Assembly (NCBI RefSeq): GCF_000368685.1
Contig: NZ_KB849623.1
Coordinates: forward strand, 186,001 to 250,000
Length of the DNA: 64,000 nt
Direction of reading: 5' to 3'
DNA from: Acinetobacter baylyi DSM 14961 = CIP 107474
GTDB lineage: Bacteria; Pseudomonadota; Gammaproteobacteria; Pseudomonadales; Moraxellaceae
In this document: positions 54,029 to 62,210 of the stretch, piece by piece
How positions within the stretch are numbered: position 1 is the first letter of the stretch
Layout: each line of letters begins with the position of its first letter
Position numbers and translations under genes: made by a program
Notes under the pieces: generated by a model
The model's input: only the letters and a program-made list of their open reading frames with translations
Told to the model about the DNA's origin: nothing
The model's database searches: none

Positions 54029-55252
54029 TTATTTAAATCGTGTGATCTTTTCAACTTCTTTAAGCGTTTGTTTAATGGGTTCATAATCTAGAAACCAGAA
54101 CAGATTAACATTCCGCTGGTGTTTCTGTTGTGCCAGCATCTCAATGACACTTTTCTCACCTCGCCCGACCAAATGTTGTCGATAAAAATAATATAAAAGT
54201 AAGACCGTGCTCAATAGCATCGCCGCCAACATCATCCAGAATCCCTCTGGAGATTTGAGGCCTGGAATGAACTCAAAATTCATACCATACACCCCCGTTA
54301 ATAGCGTTAAAGGTGCAAAGACTGCGGTAATGATGGCCAAAATACGCATGTTTTCGTTGGTTTGATTGGCAATCGCATTAAAATGTAAATCGATGGCTGA
54401 CTGAATCGCAGCTCGTAATCTGGAGGTATGTTTCTGTGTTCGCTCAATATGACTCCCCAGATCATTCATTCGAACTAAGAGTAAATCTGGAGACTCAGCA
54501 GCATGTTCGCCCATTAGATGATGGTAATTTTCAACCAGTTCATCACGTAGTTCTTGTAAGGTTTCAATCTGCTCTTCACATAAATTTTCGACTTGCTGAA
54601 ACGCCATATTTTCCTGAAATAATTGGGGCCATTGGTTAAATCGCTTGCGTCCTTGAAGTAGCTCTCGCTGCCAATGTTCGACCCGACGAGTCAATGGTGT
54701 TCTCAGATCCAGATAAGCATCAATCATGCTATTGAGCATTCGTAAGGTCAGATCAATCGGTGTCGATGGAAGTTTACGCGGTTTATTCTGCTCTTCAATA
54801 CTACGCTGTAAAATTTGCTCAAAACGTTCTACATAGTGATCAATGGCTTTATTTCCTGTTTCACGAATACTGATCAACACATGCTGACTCATAATAAAGC
54901 TAATCGGTGTGGTTGCCAGACCAAAAATACTTTCATGAATCTCACCTGTCACATCACTATTGGAGATCTGATCATCGGGTGTGATAATTTTCCTAAAAAT
55001 GAGTAGATCATAATCTTCCATAGTGTCAAATGCACATGGATGATCGATATTAAGAATATCTCGAATATGAAACTCATTGATACTCAGATCTGTGAGTCCT
55101 TTAATATTTTTCTGCCACTGCTCTGCATGATTGACAACATCTTCACGTACACAGTCTGCCCATTTAAAAATGAGCTCATGATCAGTCATGCGTTCACGAC
55201 TTAAAAAAATATAGTTGTCTGTAGTATGTCGGTAAAAGTAGTAAACCTGCAT
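54029..55252 (-). CDS. corA: CorA-family divalent cation transporter
   Basis: From the ATG at 55252 the product is 407 residues. Upstream starts at 55306 (ATG) or 55324 (GTG) would add 18-24 residues and cannot be excluded, as none has a strong ribosome-binding site. A long cytoplasmic helical domain is followed by two C-terminal membrane helices. The first ends in the signature 'YGMNFEFIPG' (GMN), and a basic tail follows. CorA pentamers take up magnesium or other divalent cations. A ZntB-type exporter is less likely because the loop after GMN is short and acidic. It stands alone. Confidence 0.85.
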   Translation of the reverse strand: MQVYYFYRHTTDNYIFLSRERMTDHELIFKWADCVREDVVNHAEQWQKNIKGLTDLSINEFHIRDILNIDHPCAFDTMEDYDLLIFRKIITPDDQISNSDVTGEIHESIFGLATTPISFIMSQHVLISIRETGNKAIDHYVERFEQILQRSIEEQNKPRKLPSTPIDLTLRMLNSMIDAYLDLRTPLTRRVEHWQRELLQGRKRFNQWPQLFQENMAFQQVENLCEEQIETLQELRDELVENYHHLMGEHAAESPDLLLVRMNDLGSHIERTQKHTSRLRAAIQSAIDLHFNAIANQTNENMRILAIITAVFAPLTLLTGVYGMNFEFIPGLKSPEGFWMMLAAMLLSTVLLLYYFYRQHLVGRGEKSVIEMLAQQKHQRNVNLFWFLDYEPIKQTLKEVEKITRFK

Positions 55253-55558
55253 GCGTAACCAGCTTAGATCATGATCAATGAAATTGATATTAAATGATCT
55301 TTGCATGAAAAACGCAGCTTTCACAAAATTTCTAAATAAACATTCAATTCACTTTCTTTGATTTTGCAAAGACAATTTAATTTATAGGTTCGGAATTATT
55401 CATATCTCGATACAGACCTTTAAGTACATCTCAATGTCCAAAACATCTTAAAAAAACAATGACTCACTAGACAAGATAACTTAAACACAGACCAGAGTTG
55501 GTTAATCTGAGTGATTAATCTATTCCTTGGACTGAACTGGACTGTAAATACTAAAATT
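55253..55558. other. Spacer between corA and the pnp terminator
   Basis: About 300 bases with no independent gene. Up to 72 of them nearest corA may be coding if an earlier start is used. The remainder is AT-rich and should hold the corA promoter on the minus strand. Confidence 0.35.
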
Positions 55559-55586
55559 AAAAAAGTCCGCCGAAGCGGACTTTTTT
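55559..55586. terminator. Terminator of rpsO-pnp
   Basis: AAAAGTCCGC (55561-55570) pairs with GCGGACTTTT (55575-55584) around a CGAA tetraloop-like loop, with A and T runs on both sides. Confidence 0.9.
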
Positions 55587-55601
55587 ATTTACGAAACAGG
55601 C

Positions 55602-57695
55602 TTAAGCTTGTTCAATATCTTTCATACTCAATTTGATACGACCACGGTTGTCGACATCTGCAACTTGTACTTTAACATCCTGACCTTCTTTAAGAACATC
55701 AGAGACATTGGCTACACGTTCATTTGAAATCTGTGAAATATGTAGCAAACCATCAGTACCTGGCATGATATTCACGAACGCACCAAATTCTACGATACGG
55801 ATGACTTTACCATCATAGATTTTGCCAGGTTCAACTTCAGCCGTTAAGGCCTGAATTTTTGCAATTGCGGCACGTGCAGCCGCTTTGGTTTCACCAAATA
55901 CACGCACTGTACCATTGTCTTCAATATCAATTGCGGCTTTGGTTTCTTCAGTGATCTGACGAATCGTCGCGCCGCCCTTACCAATCACGTCACGAATCTT
56001 GTCTGGATTGATCGTAATGACTTCAAACGTTGGTGCATGTGCTGAAATTTCAGCACGCGCACGTGAAATCACTTTGTTCATTTCATTCAGGATGTGCATA
56101 CGACCTGCATACGCCTGATTCAATGCAACTTCCATGATTTCTTCAGTGATGCCTTCAATTTTGATGTCCATTTGAAGTGCAGTAATACCATTGGCAGAAC
56201 CAGCAACCTTAAAGTCCATATCACCTAAATGATCTTCGTCACCCAAGATGTCAGAAAGTACAGCAAAACGCTCACCTTCTTTGACTAGGCCCATTGCGAT
56301 ACCCGCAACTGGTGCTTTCAATGGAACACCTGCATCCATCAATGAAAGTGATGCACCACATACAGACGCCATTGACGATGAACCATTTGATTCAGTAATG
56401 TCTGATACGATACGAATCACGTACGGGAAGCGGTCAGCTGCAGGTAAAACGGCTTGAACACCACGACGTGCCAAACGACCATGACCAATTTCACGGCGCT
56501 TTGGACCAGATTCACGACCAGTTTCACCCACTGAGTATGCTGGGAAGTTGTAGTGCAACATGAAGTTGTCAGTTTTAGTACCCGCAAGGGTATCAACCAT
56601 TAACGCATCACGCGTATTACCCAAAGTGGTGGTCACCAACGCCTGAGTTTCACCACGTGTAAATAATGCAGAACCATGTGCACGATCTAATACGCCCACT
56701 TGAACGTCGATAGCACGAACAGTTTTAGTATCACGACCATCAATACGTGGCTTACCTGACAAGATGTTGTCACGTACGGTACGGTATTTAAGGTCTTCGA
56801 ATAATTCGTTGACTTCATCGGCAATACCCGTTTCGTCATTTTCTGGAACGAACTGAGCTACAGCTTCTGCATAAAGTGCATCAAGTGCTGTATAACGATC
56901 TTGTTTCACCGCAATGGTATATGCTTCAGAAATTTTAGCTTCAAACGCTGCCTTTAATTGCTCAAGCAATGTTTCGTTTTTCGTTGGCGCAACCCAAGTT
57001 GATTCAACTGCACCAGCCGCCGCAGCAAACTCTTTGATCGCTTGAACTGCAATTTGCATTTCGTCATGACCAAAAAGTACAGCGCCTAGCATTTGATCTT
57101 CTGAAAGTTCTTTTGCTTCAGATTCAACCATGAGTACAGCAGACTCTGTACCCGCAACGACAAGGTCAAGGTCAGACTGAGCAAGTTGCTCAAAATTTGG
57201 GTTTAAAACGTATTCGCCATTGATCAAACCAACACGTGCACCACCGATTGGACCACGGAATGGCGTACCCGCAATTGACAATGCCGCTGAAGCACCTAGC
57301 ATGGCTGCAATATCGGCATCCATCGTTTTGTCAGAAGAAACCACTGTCGCGGTGATTTGAATTTCGTTGAAGTAACCTTCTGGGAACAACGGACGAATTG
57401 GACGGTCAATCAAACGTGAAATTAAAGTTTCAGCTTCAGACGCACGGCCTTCACGCTTGCCATAACCACCTGGGATACGACCAGCAGCATATTGTTTTTC
57501 TTGATAGTTCACAGTCAGTGGGAAAAAGTCTTGACCCGCTTTCGCTTTAGGTTGTGCAACGACTGCAACCAATACCGTCACACCACCCATCGTGACTAAA
57601 ACGGTGTTTGCTTGACGTGCAACGCGACCCGTTTCTAGTACCACCTGATGTTGACCAAACTGAAATTCTTTACGAATAATATTAAACATCGACAT
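55602..57695 (-). CDS. pnp: Polynucleotide phosphorylase
   Basis: A 697-residue 3'-5' exoribonuclease of the degradosome. Two RNase PH domains (about 8-220 and 300-545) carry '[24 protein letters not shown]' and '[18 protein letters not shown]'. A KH domain ('[15 protein letters not shown]', about 560-595) and an S1 domain (about 620-690, ending '[11 protein letters not shown]') complete the usual length. It phosphorolyses RNA and can add A-rich tails. It follows rpsO in the same direction, as in most gamma-proteobacteria, with a hairpin between them that may attenuate read-through. Confidence 0.97.
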   Translation of the reverse strand: MSMFNIIRKEFQFGQHQVVLETGRVARQANTVLVTMGGVTVLVAVVAQPKAKAGQDFFPLTVNYQEKQYAAGRIPGGYGKREGRASEAETLISRLIDRPIRPLFPEGYFNEIQITATVVSSDKTMDADIAAMLGASAALSIAGTPFRGPIGGARVGLINGEYVLNPNFEQLAQSDLDLVVAGTESAVLMVESEAKELSEDQMLGAVLFGHDEMQIAVQAIKEFAAAAGAVESTWVAPTKNETLLEQLKAAFEAKISEAYTIAVKQDRYTALDALYAEAVAQFVPENDETGIADEVNELFEDLKYRTVRDNILSGKPRIDGRDTKTVRAIDVQVGVLDRAHGSALFTRGETQALVTTTLGNTRDALMVDTLAGTKTDNFMLHYNFPAYSVGETGRESGPKRREIGHGRLARRGVQAVLPAADRFPYVIRIVSDITESNGSSSMASVCGASLSLMDAGVPLKAPVAGIAMGLVKEGERFAVLSDILGDEDHLGDMDFKVAGSANGITALQMDIKIEGITEEIMEVALNQAYAGRMHILNEMNKVISRARAEISAHAPTFEVITINPDKIRDVIGKGGATIRQITEETKAAIDIEDNGTVRVFGETKAAARAAIAKIQALTAEVEPGKIYDGKVIRIVEFGAFVNIMPGTDGLLHISQISNERVANVSDVLKEGQDVKVQVADVDNRGRIKLSMKDIEQA

Positions 57696-57827
57696 GTAAT
57701 CTTTTTTCCTAGTTCTTTTTGAACAGTTATTCTAGTGGAGACCCCTAAGGTTTGGCATTCATATCACCCCAACAGCAATGATAAATGACAAAGCTTAGAA
57801 GCCGACCTCACTAGAGAATAAACACAA

Positions 57828-57853
57828 AGAAGGAGCGAACATTCGCCCCTTCT
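57828..57853 (-). terminator. Hairpin between rpsO and pnp (attenuator or processing site)
   Basis: AGAAGGAGCGAA (57828-57839) and TTCGCCCCTTCT (57842-57853) form a 12-bp inverted repeat with one mismatch that becomes G-T on the minus strand. A T-rich tract follows on that side. It resembles the rpsO terminator upstream of pnp known in E. coli; partial read-through into pnp is an inference. Confidence 0.6.
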
Positions 57854-57947
57854 AGAATTTGCCTAGTGCCACACACCAGACATTGCTTCGTTTTTAGCAA
57901 TTAAACACACCATAAGGCGTAATACCAAAAATAAAGCCAAAATCGAA

Positions 57948-58217
57948 TTAACGACGTAAACCTAATTCACCGATCAAGCTTACATAACGACCATGGTCTT
58001 TACCATTAAGGTAGTCAAGTAATTTACGACGTTGGTTAACCATACGGATTAGACCGCGACGGCTATGGTGGTCGTGTTTGTGCTCTTTAAAGTGACCTTG
58101 CAAATCATTGATTTGAGCAGTCAATAGAGCAACTTGAACTTCTGGTGAACCAGTGTCATTTTCAGCACGAGCAAATTTAGCGATAATCGCTGCGCGATCT
58201 GCGTTTGTTAAAGCCAT
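57948..58217 (-). CDS. rpsO: 30S ribosomal protein S15
   Basis: An 89-residue protein of the usual length. Family features are '[36 protein letters not shown]' and '[12 protein letters not shown]', with the rRNA-binding H and S residues present. It binds the 16S central domain early in assembly. A GGAGAAATCG site precedes the ATG. In E. coli, S15 represses its own translation through a leader pseudoknot; I could not establish one here. pnp follows. Confidence 0.97.
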   Translation of the reverse strand: MALTNADRAAIIAKFARAENDTGSPEVQVALLTAQINDLQGHFKEHKHDHHSRRGLIRMVNQRRKLLDYLNGKDHGRYVSLIGELGLRR

Positions 58218-58496
58218 TCGATTTCTCCGAGATGCTTAAAAAAGTAATAACAAAATGATAAATATCAAAGATCTAATTCACTAAAAACAAGATTTTTGAC
58301 TGCCGTGCATCACTACAGCAGCTTGCTATTTTAAAGGATATAGCCGCGCTTGACAATTCATAAATCAAATCAGTCATCGCTCCCTCCTGATTTGACTGGT
58401 ATAACTCTCTTATAAAACTGGTCATTCAAGACACTGACTTTCATCCGCATCGGTGGCACGCTCTGCATGATAAAAACAACGAACAATGAGGATGTT

Positions 58497-59795
58497 GTGA
58501 AACTATTTTCGACCAACACTTGTGAAATTCCAAGTGACTTAACCTCGGTAATACGTGCCCAGGATGAGAACCCAGCAGAACTTGGCGGTATGCAGCACGA
58601 ACAGATTCAAAAAATCTGGAACAGTGTAGAAAAATTGTATCGCACAGGAAATCATCCACTGATTAGCTTTTGTCTGCGCCGTCAGGGCCATATCCTGATT
58701 AATCGGAGTATTGGTCATGCGCGTGGTAACTCTGTCCATGGTTTGGCAAACGATGCAGTCATTGCAACCCCAGATACTCCGATCTGTTTATTTTCTGCTT
58801 CCAAAATCGTGACTGCCATGCTGGTTCATTTACTCAATGAAAAAGGCATGATTAATCTACTTGATCCTGTCAGTTATTACATTCCAGAATACGGCGTGAA
58901 TGGCAAACGTCGTGCCACTATTTTTCATCTTCTTTCACATCGTGGTGGCATCCCACGTCTTGAAGATGATGTCACACCAGAATTACTGTTTGATAAACAA
59001 GCTATTTTGCAACGGCTTTATCAAGCTAAACCTGTGTCTGCTGCAGGCACTCATTTGGCTTACCATGCCGTTACTGCAGGCTATATTTTAGGAGAGCTGG
59101 TTGAACGAGTCACAGGGCAAGATCTAAAAACTGTTCTACATGACGCCATTGAAAAACCCATGGGAATGTCTTACTTCAATTATGGTCTTGAGCCACAATA
59201 TCAAGAACAGGTTGCGCTTAATGTGGCGACAGGTCTGCACCCGCGTCTGGGTACAGATCATTATCTCAATCATGTCCTTGGCGGTGGCTTAAAGCTCGCT
59301 GTAGATGTCACCAATGATCCACGCTTTATGCAGACTATTTGTCCTGCTGGCAATATTTATACCAGTGCAGAACAGGCTGGGCGTTTTTTTGAAATGTTAT
59401 TAAATGGCGGCGTTTATAAAAATAAACGGATTTTAACTTCAAAAACCGTGTTTCGCGCTACTTTGCCTACTTCTGTCACCAGCCTAGATCGAACGTTACT
59501 GGTACCTATGCGTTATGCGCTAGGACCAATGCTCGGCAGTAATCCAGTGGGATTGTTTGGCCCCATGACAGGACAAGCGTTTGGACATTTGGGATTTTCG
59601 AATATTTTATGCTGGGCCGATCCCGAACGTGATATCAGTGTATCCCTACTTACTACTGGAAAATCCGTCGTCGGTACACATCTGACTGCACTGGCAAAAG
59701 TGTTGTACCAAATTGCAACCCAATGCCCAAAAGTTGAAAAGAATCAGCGTCGCTCACTTTTTGGTAGTGATGCATCAGAAACGGACATGGTATAA
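58497..59795 (+). CDS. EstB-like serine hydrolase (beta-lactamase class C/esterase fold)
   Basis: The GTG at 58497 has GAGG five bases upstream and gives 432 residues; an ATG at 58467 without a ribosome-binding site would add ten. The S-x-x-K nucleophile motif is 'FSASKIVTAM' (about residue 100). The Y-x-N position appears as 'YHAVTAGYILGELV', and the third motif as 'FGHLGFSN' (H-x-G). This is the pattern of class VIII esterases and beta-lactamase-like hydrolases. There is no signal peptide, so it should be cytoplasmic and is unlikely to be a resistance enzyme. It is divergent from rpsO. The substrate is unknown. Confidence 0.8.
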   Translation: MKLFSTNTCEIPSDLTSVIRAQDENPAELGGMQHEQIQKIWNSVEKLYRTGNHPLISFCLRRQGHILINRSIGHARGNSVHGLANDAVIATPDTPICLFSASKIVTAMLVHLLNEKGMINLLDPVSYYIPEYGVNGKRRATIFHLLSHRGGIPRLEDDVTPELLFDKQAILQRLYQAKPVSAAGTHLAYHAVTAGYILGELVERVTGQDLKTVLHDAIEKPMGMSYFNYGLEPQYQEQVALNVATGLHPRLGTDHYLNHVLGGGLKLAVDVTNDPRFMQTICPAGNIYTSAEQAGRFFEMLLNGGVYKNKRILTSKTVFRATLPTSVTSLDRTLLVPMRYALGPMLGSNPVGLFGPMTGQAFGHLGFSNILCWADPERDISVSLLTTGKSVVGTHLTALAKVLYQIATQCPKVEKNQRRSLFGSDASETDMV

Positions 59796-59800
59796 AAAAT

Positions 59801-59826
59801 AAAAGCCCAAGTCAGACTTGGGCTTT
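59801..59826 (+). terminator. Hairpin after the EstB-like gene
   Basis: A 12-bp perfect inverted repeat (59802-59813 with 59815-59826) has a very short loop and a short T-run. It is a probable intrinsic terminator. Confidence 0.7.
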
Positions 59827-60062
59827 ATGCGCTGTAGTTTCTTATTTTGAGCATTATTCTTATACTTTTCTATTATATTGAGAGTTTTCTTAGAACTCTT
59901 TTCTTCATTATCATCAAGGTCCCTGACATCAATAACTTTCCCTTATGTAGTTCATTCTGCCACATTTAATTATGAATAAAAGTCGTAATTTTCGTAGCAA
60001 TATGTAAGCAAAAACGTACAGGTCTGTATATATAGGAAAACAAAGCAGTTTTTATTGATGAC

Positions 60063-60281
60063 TTAGCATTTTAATTTTATTTTTTGGCATCTGGAAAATT
60101 TATAGACATAAAAAAGCCCTGTAGTCTCTCCCAAAACTACAAGGCTTAGCGGCTGTAAGTTCCTCTTTGTCCTTACTTCACTGTAAGTTCGCTGTCTGTG
60201 ACGTCTTGTTATTCTTTTGCGGTTTTGCTCTGCATTCCATGCTGAGTATTTTTGCACGATCATCTTCTCAGAATCTGACAT
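60063..60281 (-). CDS. Possible small basic protein (doubtful)
   Basis: A 72-codon minus-strand frame starting at an ATG at 60281. The first 40 residues are hydrophilic and basic ('MSDSEKMIVQKYSAWNAEQN', then an Arg/His-rich stretch). I do not recognise the sequence. Against it: the last third of the frame runs through a strong minus-strand terminator (60110-60147), the ribosome-binding site is poor (GAG, four bases away), and rare Arg codons (AGA, AGG, CGA) are frequent. The same stretch is better explained as a non-coding transcript. Confidence 0.22.
   Translation of the reverse strand: MSDSEKMIVQKYSAWNAEQNRKRITRRHRQRTYSEVRTKRNLQPLSLVVLGETTGLFYVYKFSRCQKIKLKC
60110..60147 (-). terminator. 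Strong minus-strand terminator downstream of recD
   Basis: A 12-bp stem (one G-T pair) with a ten-base loop is followed on the minus strand by seven Ts. On the plus strand no T-run follows, so it acts only on minus-strand transcripts. Confidence 0.85.
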
Positions 60282-60285
60282 TCGA
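60110..60285 (-). ncRNA. Candidate small RNA or recD 3' transcript with its own terminator
   Basis: On the minus strand a weak promoter-like pair (TACACA, 17 bases, TATAGA) lies at about 60284-60312. It is followed by about 170 bases ending in a 12-bp hairpin (60114-60125 with 60136-60147) and a T-run. The body contains the 10-mer GAACTTACAG twice, 26 bases apart (plus-strand positions about 60181-60190 and 60155-60164), and several GGA triplets. I could not match it to a known RNA family. The same end could simply be the terminator of recB-recD mRNA. Confidence 0.35.
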
Positions 60286-60336
60286 CTCTATAAGCAAATT
60301 TCTCGAATCTGTGTAAGCAATTTCGTACAGAGTTGT

Positions 60337-62163
60337 CTACTCCTTAGGTAAACTTACTAAAATGATATCTTTATTAATTTTTTTAATTAAGCCACTTTTT
60401 CGTGTCGTTCGAATAATAAGAGACTGTAGCAAGGCATCTTGATCGACCAATAGACTAACCGCCTGTTTAGCACGCGTAATCGCGGTATAAATGAGTTCCT
60501 GACTCAGCACTTTTTGTGCCATATGATCAAATACAATCGCTGTATGCCGAAATTCTGATCCTTGTGATTTATGAATGGTGAGTGCAAATGCAGTCTGAAT
60601 ATTTTTAGGGAGACGATTGGCAGCAATCCATTTATCCAGACTTGGGAAATACACCTCAAACTGATCATATTGTGTTCGATGTCTAAAACAGATCCCAATA
60701 TCTCCATTGGAAAGTCCAAGCTGATAATCGTTATAGGTCATCATGACGGGACGACCGATATACCAGCCACCTACAGGCAAAATGCCCAAATATTGAGTGA
60801 GCCACTGTTCAACCATTTTGTTGATGTGTTCAAGACCAAAATCTCCAAAGCGAATGGCAACCAAAATACGATAATCATCAAATGCCTGAATCACTGCAGC
60901 CACTTCCGATTCTGCATAATCATGTAATCGGTAATGCTTGAGCTGCTGGGCAAATGTTTCAAAGCCTTGCATGAGTTTCTGATAATACGGTGTAAGGTGC
61001 TCTAAGTTTACCTTAGGTGGAAGATATTCAAGCTGCACCATATCATCCCTATCGTGCAATAGTGAAACTGGCTGTAATGCTTGAGGTACAGCTATTTGAT
61101 GCTCAAACTCATGCAGAATTTGCTGTGGATCCCACGTTACATCAAGACATTGAATAAACTGGGCAAATTCACCAATTTTTGCGCCTTCGCGAAAACGACG
61201 GCTGGTCACCAGATTGACTCGATTCTGTTCAAGTGCCTCGACTTGCTGCAAATCTGCCAGTACCGAACCCACATCAACCGAAGCCAACTGATTGGCATCC
61301 CCCAGTAAAATGAGTCGACAACCTGCTGGCACAGCTTCGAACAATAAGGTGGCCAGTTTCAAATCAAGCATAGATGCCTCATCCACCACAATCACATCAT
61401 ACGGTAAAGGTTGTTTGGCATGAAAACGCGGTAACTGCTGATGTCCAAGTCCGAGTAAACGATGCAGTGTTTGCGTGGTTTGCTGTTTTAATTCATGACT
61501 CAATAAACCCGAAGCTGTCAGCTTTTCATCATTAAATGAAGCCTGTAATGCTTCCTGCATCCGCTGAGCGGCTTTACCCGTAGGTGCTGCCATAGCAATA
61601 CGAATATTCGGAATTGCTTGATTCAAAACAGCAATAATTCGGGCAAGTGTATAGGTTTTTCCTGTTCCTGGACCGCCCGTAATCAGACTAAATGCTTGGG
61701 TAGCAACCATCGACATTGCTGCTTGCTGATGCGGATCGGTCAGTAAATCGAGATGAGGCATAACCTCGACAGGCGGAATAACTTGCTGACTCAAACGCAC
61801 CACCTGTATCGCTAAACGCTGTTCAAGCATCCAGTAACGATACAGTGCCAGCAGTTCCCCATCGTAAATCATGGGTGCAACCTGAGTTTGGGCCTGAGCT
61901 TCATCCAGAACGTAATTTCCCAATTCAGCCACAATTGATGAAGAAACCACCAAACCGCTATCGCCTTGCACACTTGCTTCAATTAATGCTTGCAACATTG
62001 CCGTAATTTGGGCAGAATTGCGCTCCCCGAGATTGAACGGCGTCTGGACAAGATACTTGCTCCACGTCTCAAGCCATGCTAAATCAGTGTCTTTACTGAT
62101 GTTTTGCTTATCCACACAGTTATCCTCAAGCTTGTCCACATAGTTATAAACACATTTATCCAC
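60337..62163 (-). CDS. recD: Exodeoxyribonuclease V alpha subunit (RecD helicase)
   Basis: A 608-residue 5'-3' helicase of RecBCD from the longest frame (GTG at 62163). An internal GTG at 62115 has GAGG eight bases upstream and gives 592 residues; it is at least as likely, since conserved RecD sequence starts only at 'LAWLETWSKYLVQTPF'. Motifs are Walker A 'GGPGTGKTYT' near residue 165, 'VVDEASMLDL', 'LILLGDANQLASVDVGSV' and the late 'FALTIHKSQGSEF...LIYTAITRA'. It follows recB in the same direction. The first 20 codons overlap a 12-bp periodic DnaA-box-like array. Confidence 0.93.
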   Translation of the reverse strand: MDKCVYNYVDKLEDNCVDKQNISKDTDLAWLETWSKYLVQTPFNLGERNSAQITAMLQALIEASVQGDSGLVVSSSIVAELGNYVLDEAQAQTQVAPMIYDGELLALYRYWMLEQRLAIQVVRLSQQVIPPVEVMPHLDLLTDPHQQAAMSMVATQAFSLITGGPGTGKTYTLARIIAVLNQAIPNIRIAMAAPTGKAAQRMQEALQASFNDEKLTASGLLSHELKQQTTQTLHRLLGLGHQQLPRFHAKQPLPYDVIVVDEASMLDLKLATLLFEAVPAGCRLILLGDANQLASVDVGSVLADLQQVEALEQNRVNLVTSRRFREGAKIGEFAQFIQCLDVTWDPQQILHEFEHQIAVPQALQPVSLLHDRDDMVQLEYLPPKVNLEHLTPYYQKLMQGFETFAQQLKHYRLHDYAESEVAAVIQAFDDYRILVAIRFGDFGLEHINKMVEQWLTQYLGILPVGGWYIGRPVMMTYNDYQLGLSNGDIGICFRHRTQYDQFEVYFPSLDKWIAANRLPKNIQTAFALTIHKSQGSEFRHTAIVFDHMAQKVLSQELIYTAITRAKQAVSLLVDQDALLQSLIIRTTRKSGLIKKINKDIILVSLPKE

Positions 62164-62164
62164 A
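62105..62164 (-). repeat. Five tandem 12-bp units with DnaA-box-like 9-mers at the recD start
   Basis: On the plus strand, 9-mers begin at 62108 (TTATCCACA), 62120 (TTATCCTCA), 62132 (TTGTCCACA), 62144 (TTATAAACA) and 62156 (TTATCCACA), exactly 12 bases apart. Two match the DnaA-box consensus perfectly, two have one mismatch and one has two. Translated in the recD frame they give a four-residue periodicity (V-D-K-C / V-D-K-L / E-D-N-C / V-D-K-Q). The three bases after each 9-mer vary. DnaA binding is inferred from sequence only. Confidence 0.6.
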
Positions 62165-62210
62165 AATTAAGTTTTTGATTTATATAGTATTATTGAAAAC
62201 ACCCCCATTT

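Larger units (their letters stand above)
59827..60336. other. Intergenic region between the EstB-like gene and recD
   Basis: About 510 bases. The left 280 are AT-rich with nothing recognised. The right part carries a candidate minus-strand transcript with a strong terminator at 60110-60147, described separately. Confidence 0.5.

Noticed and set aside
58497..59795. An AmpC-type beta-lactamase
   Set aside because: No signal peptide, and the Y-x-N and KTG motifs are altered; fits EstB-like esterases better.
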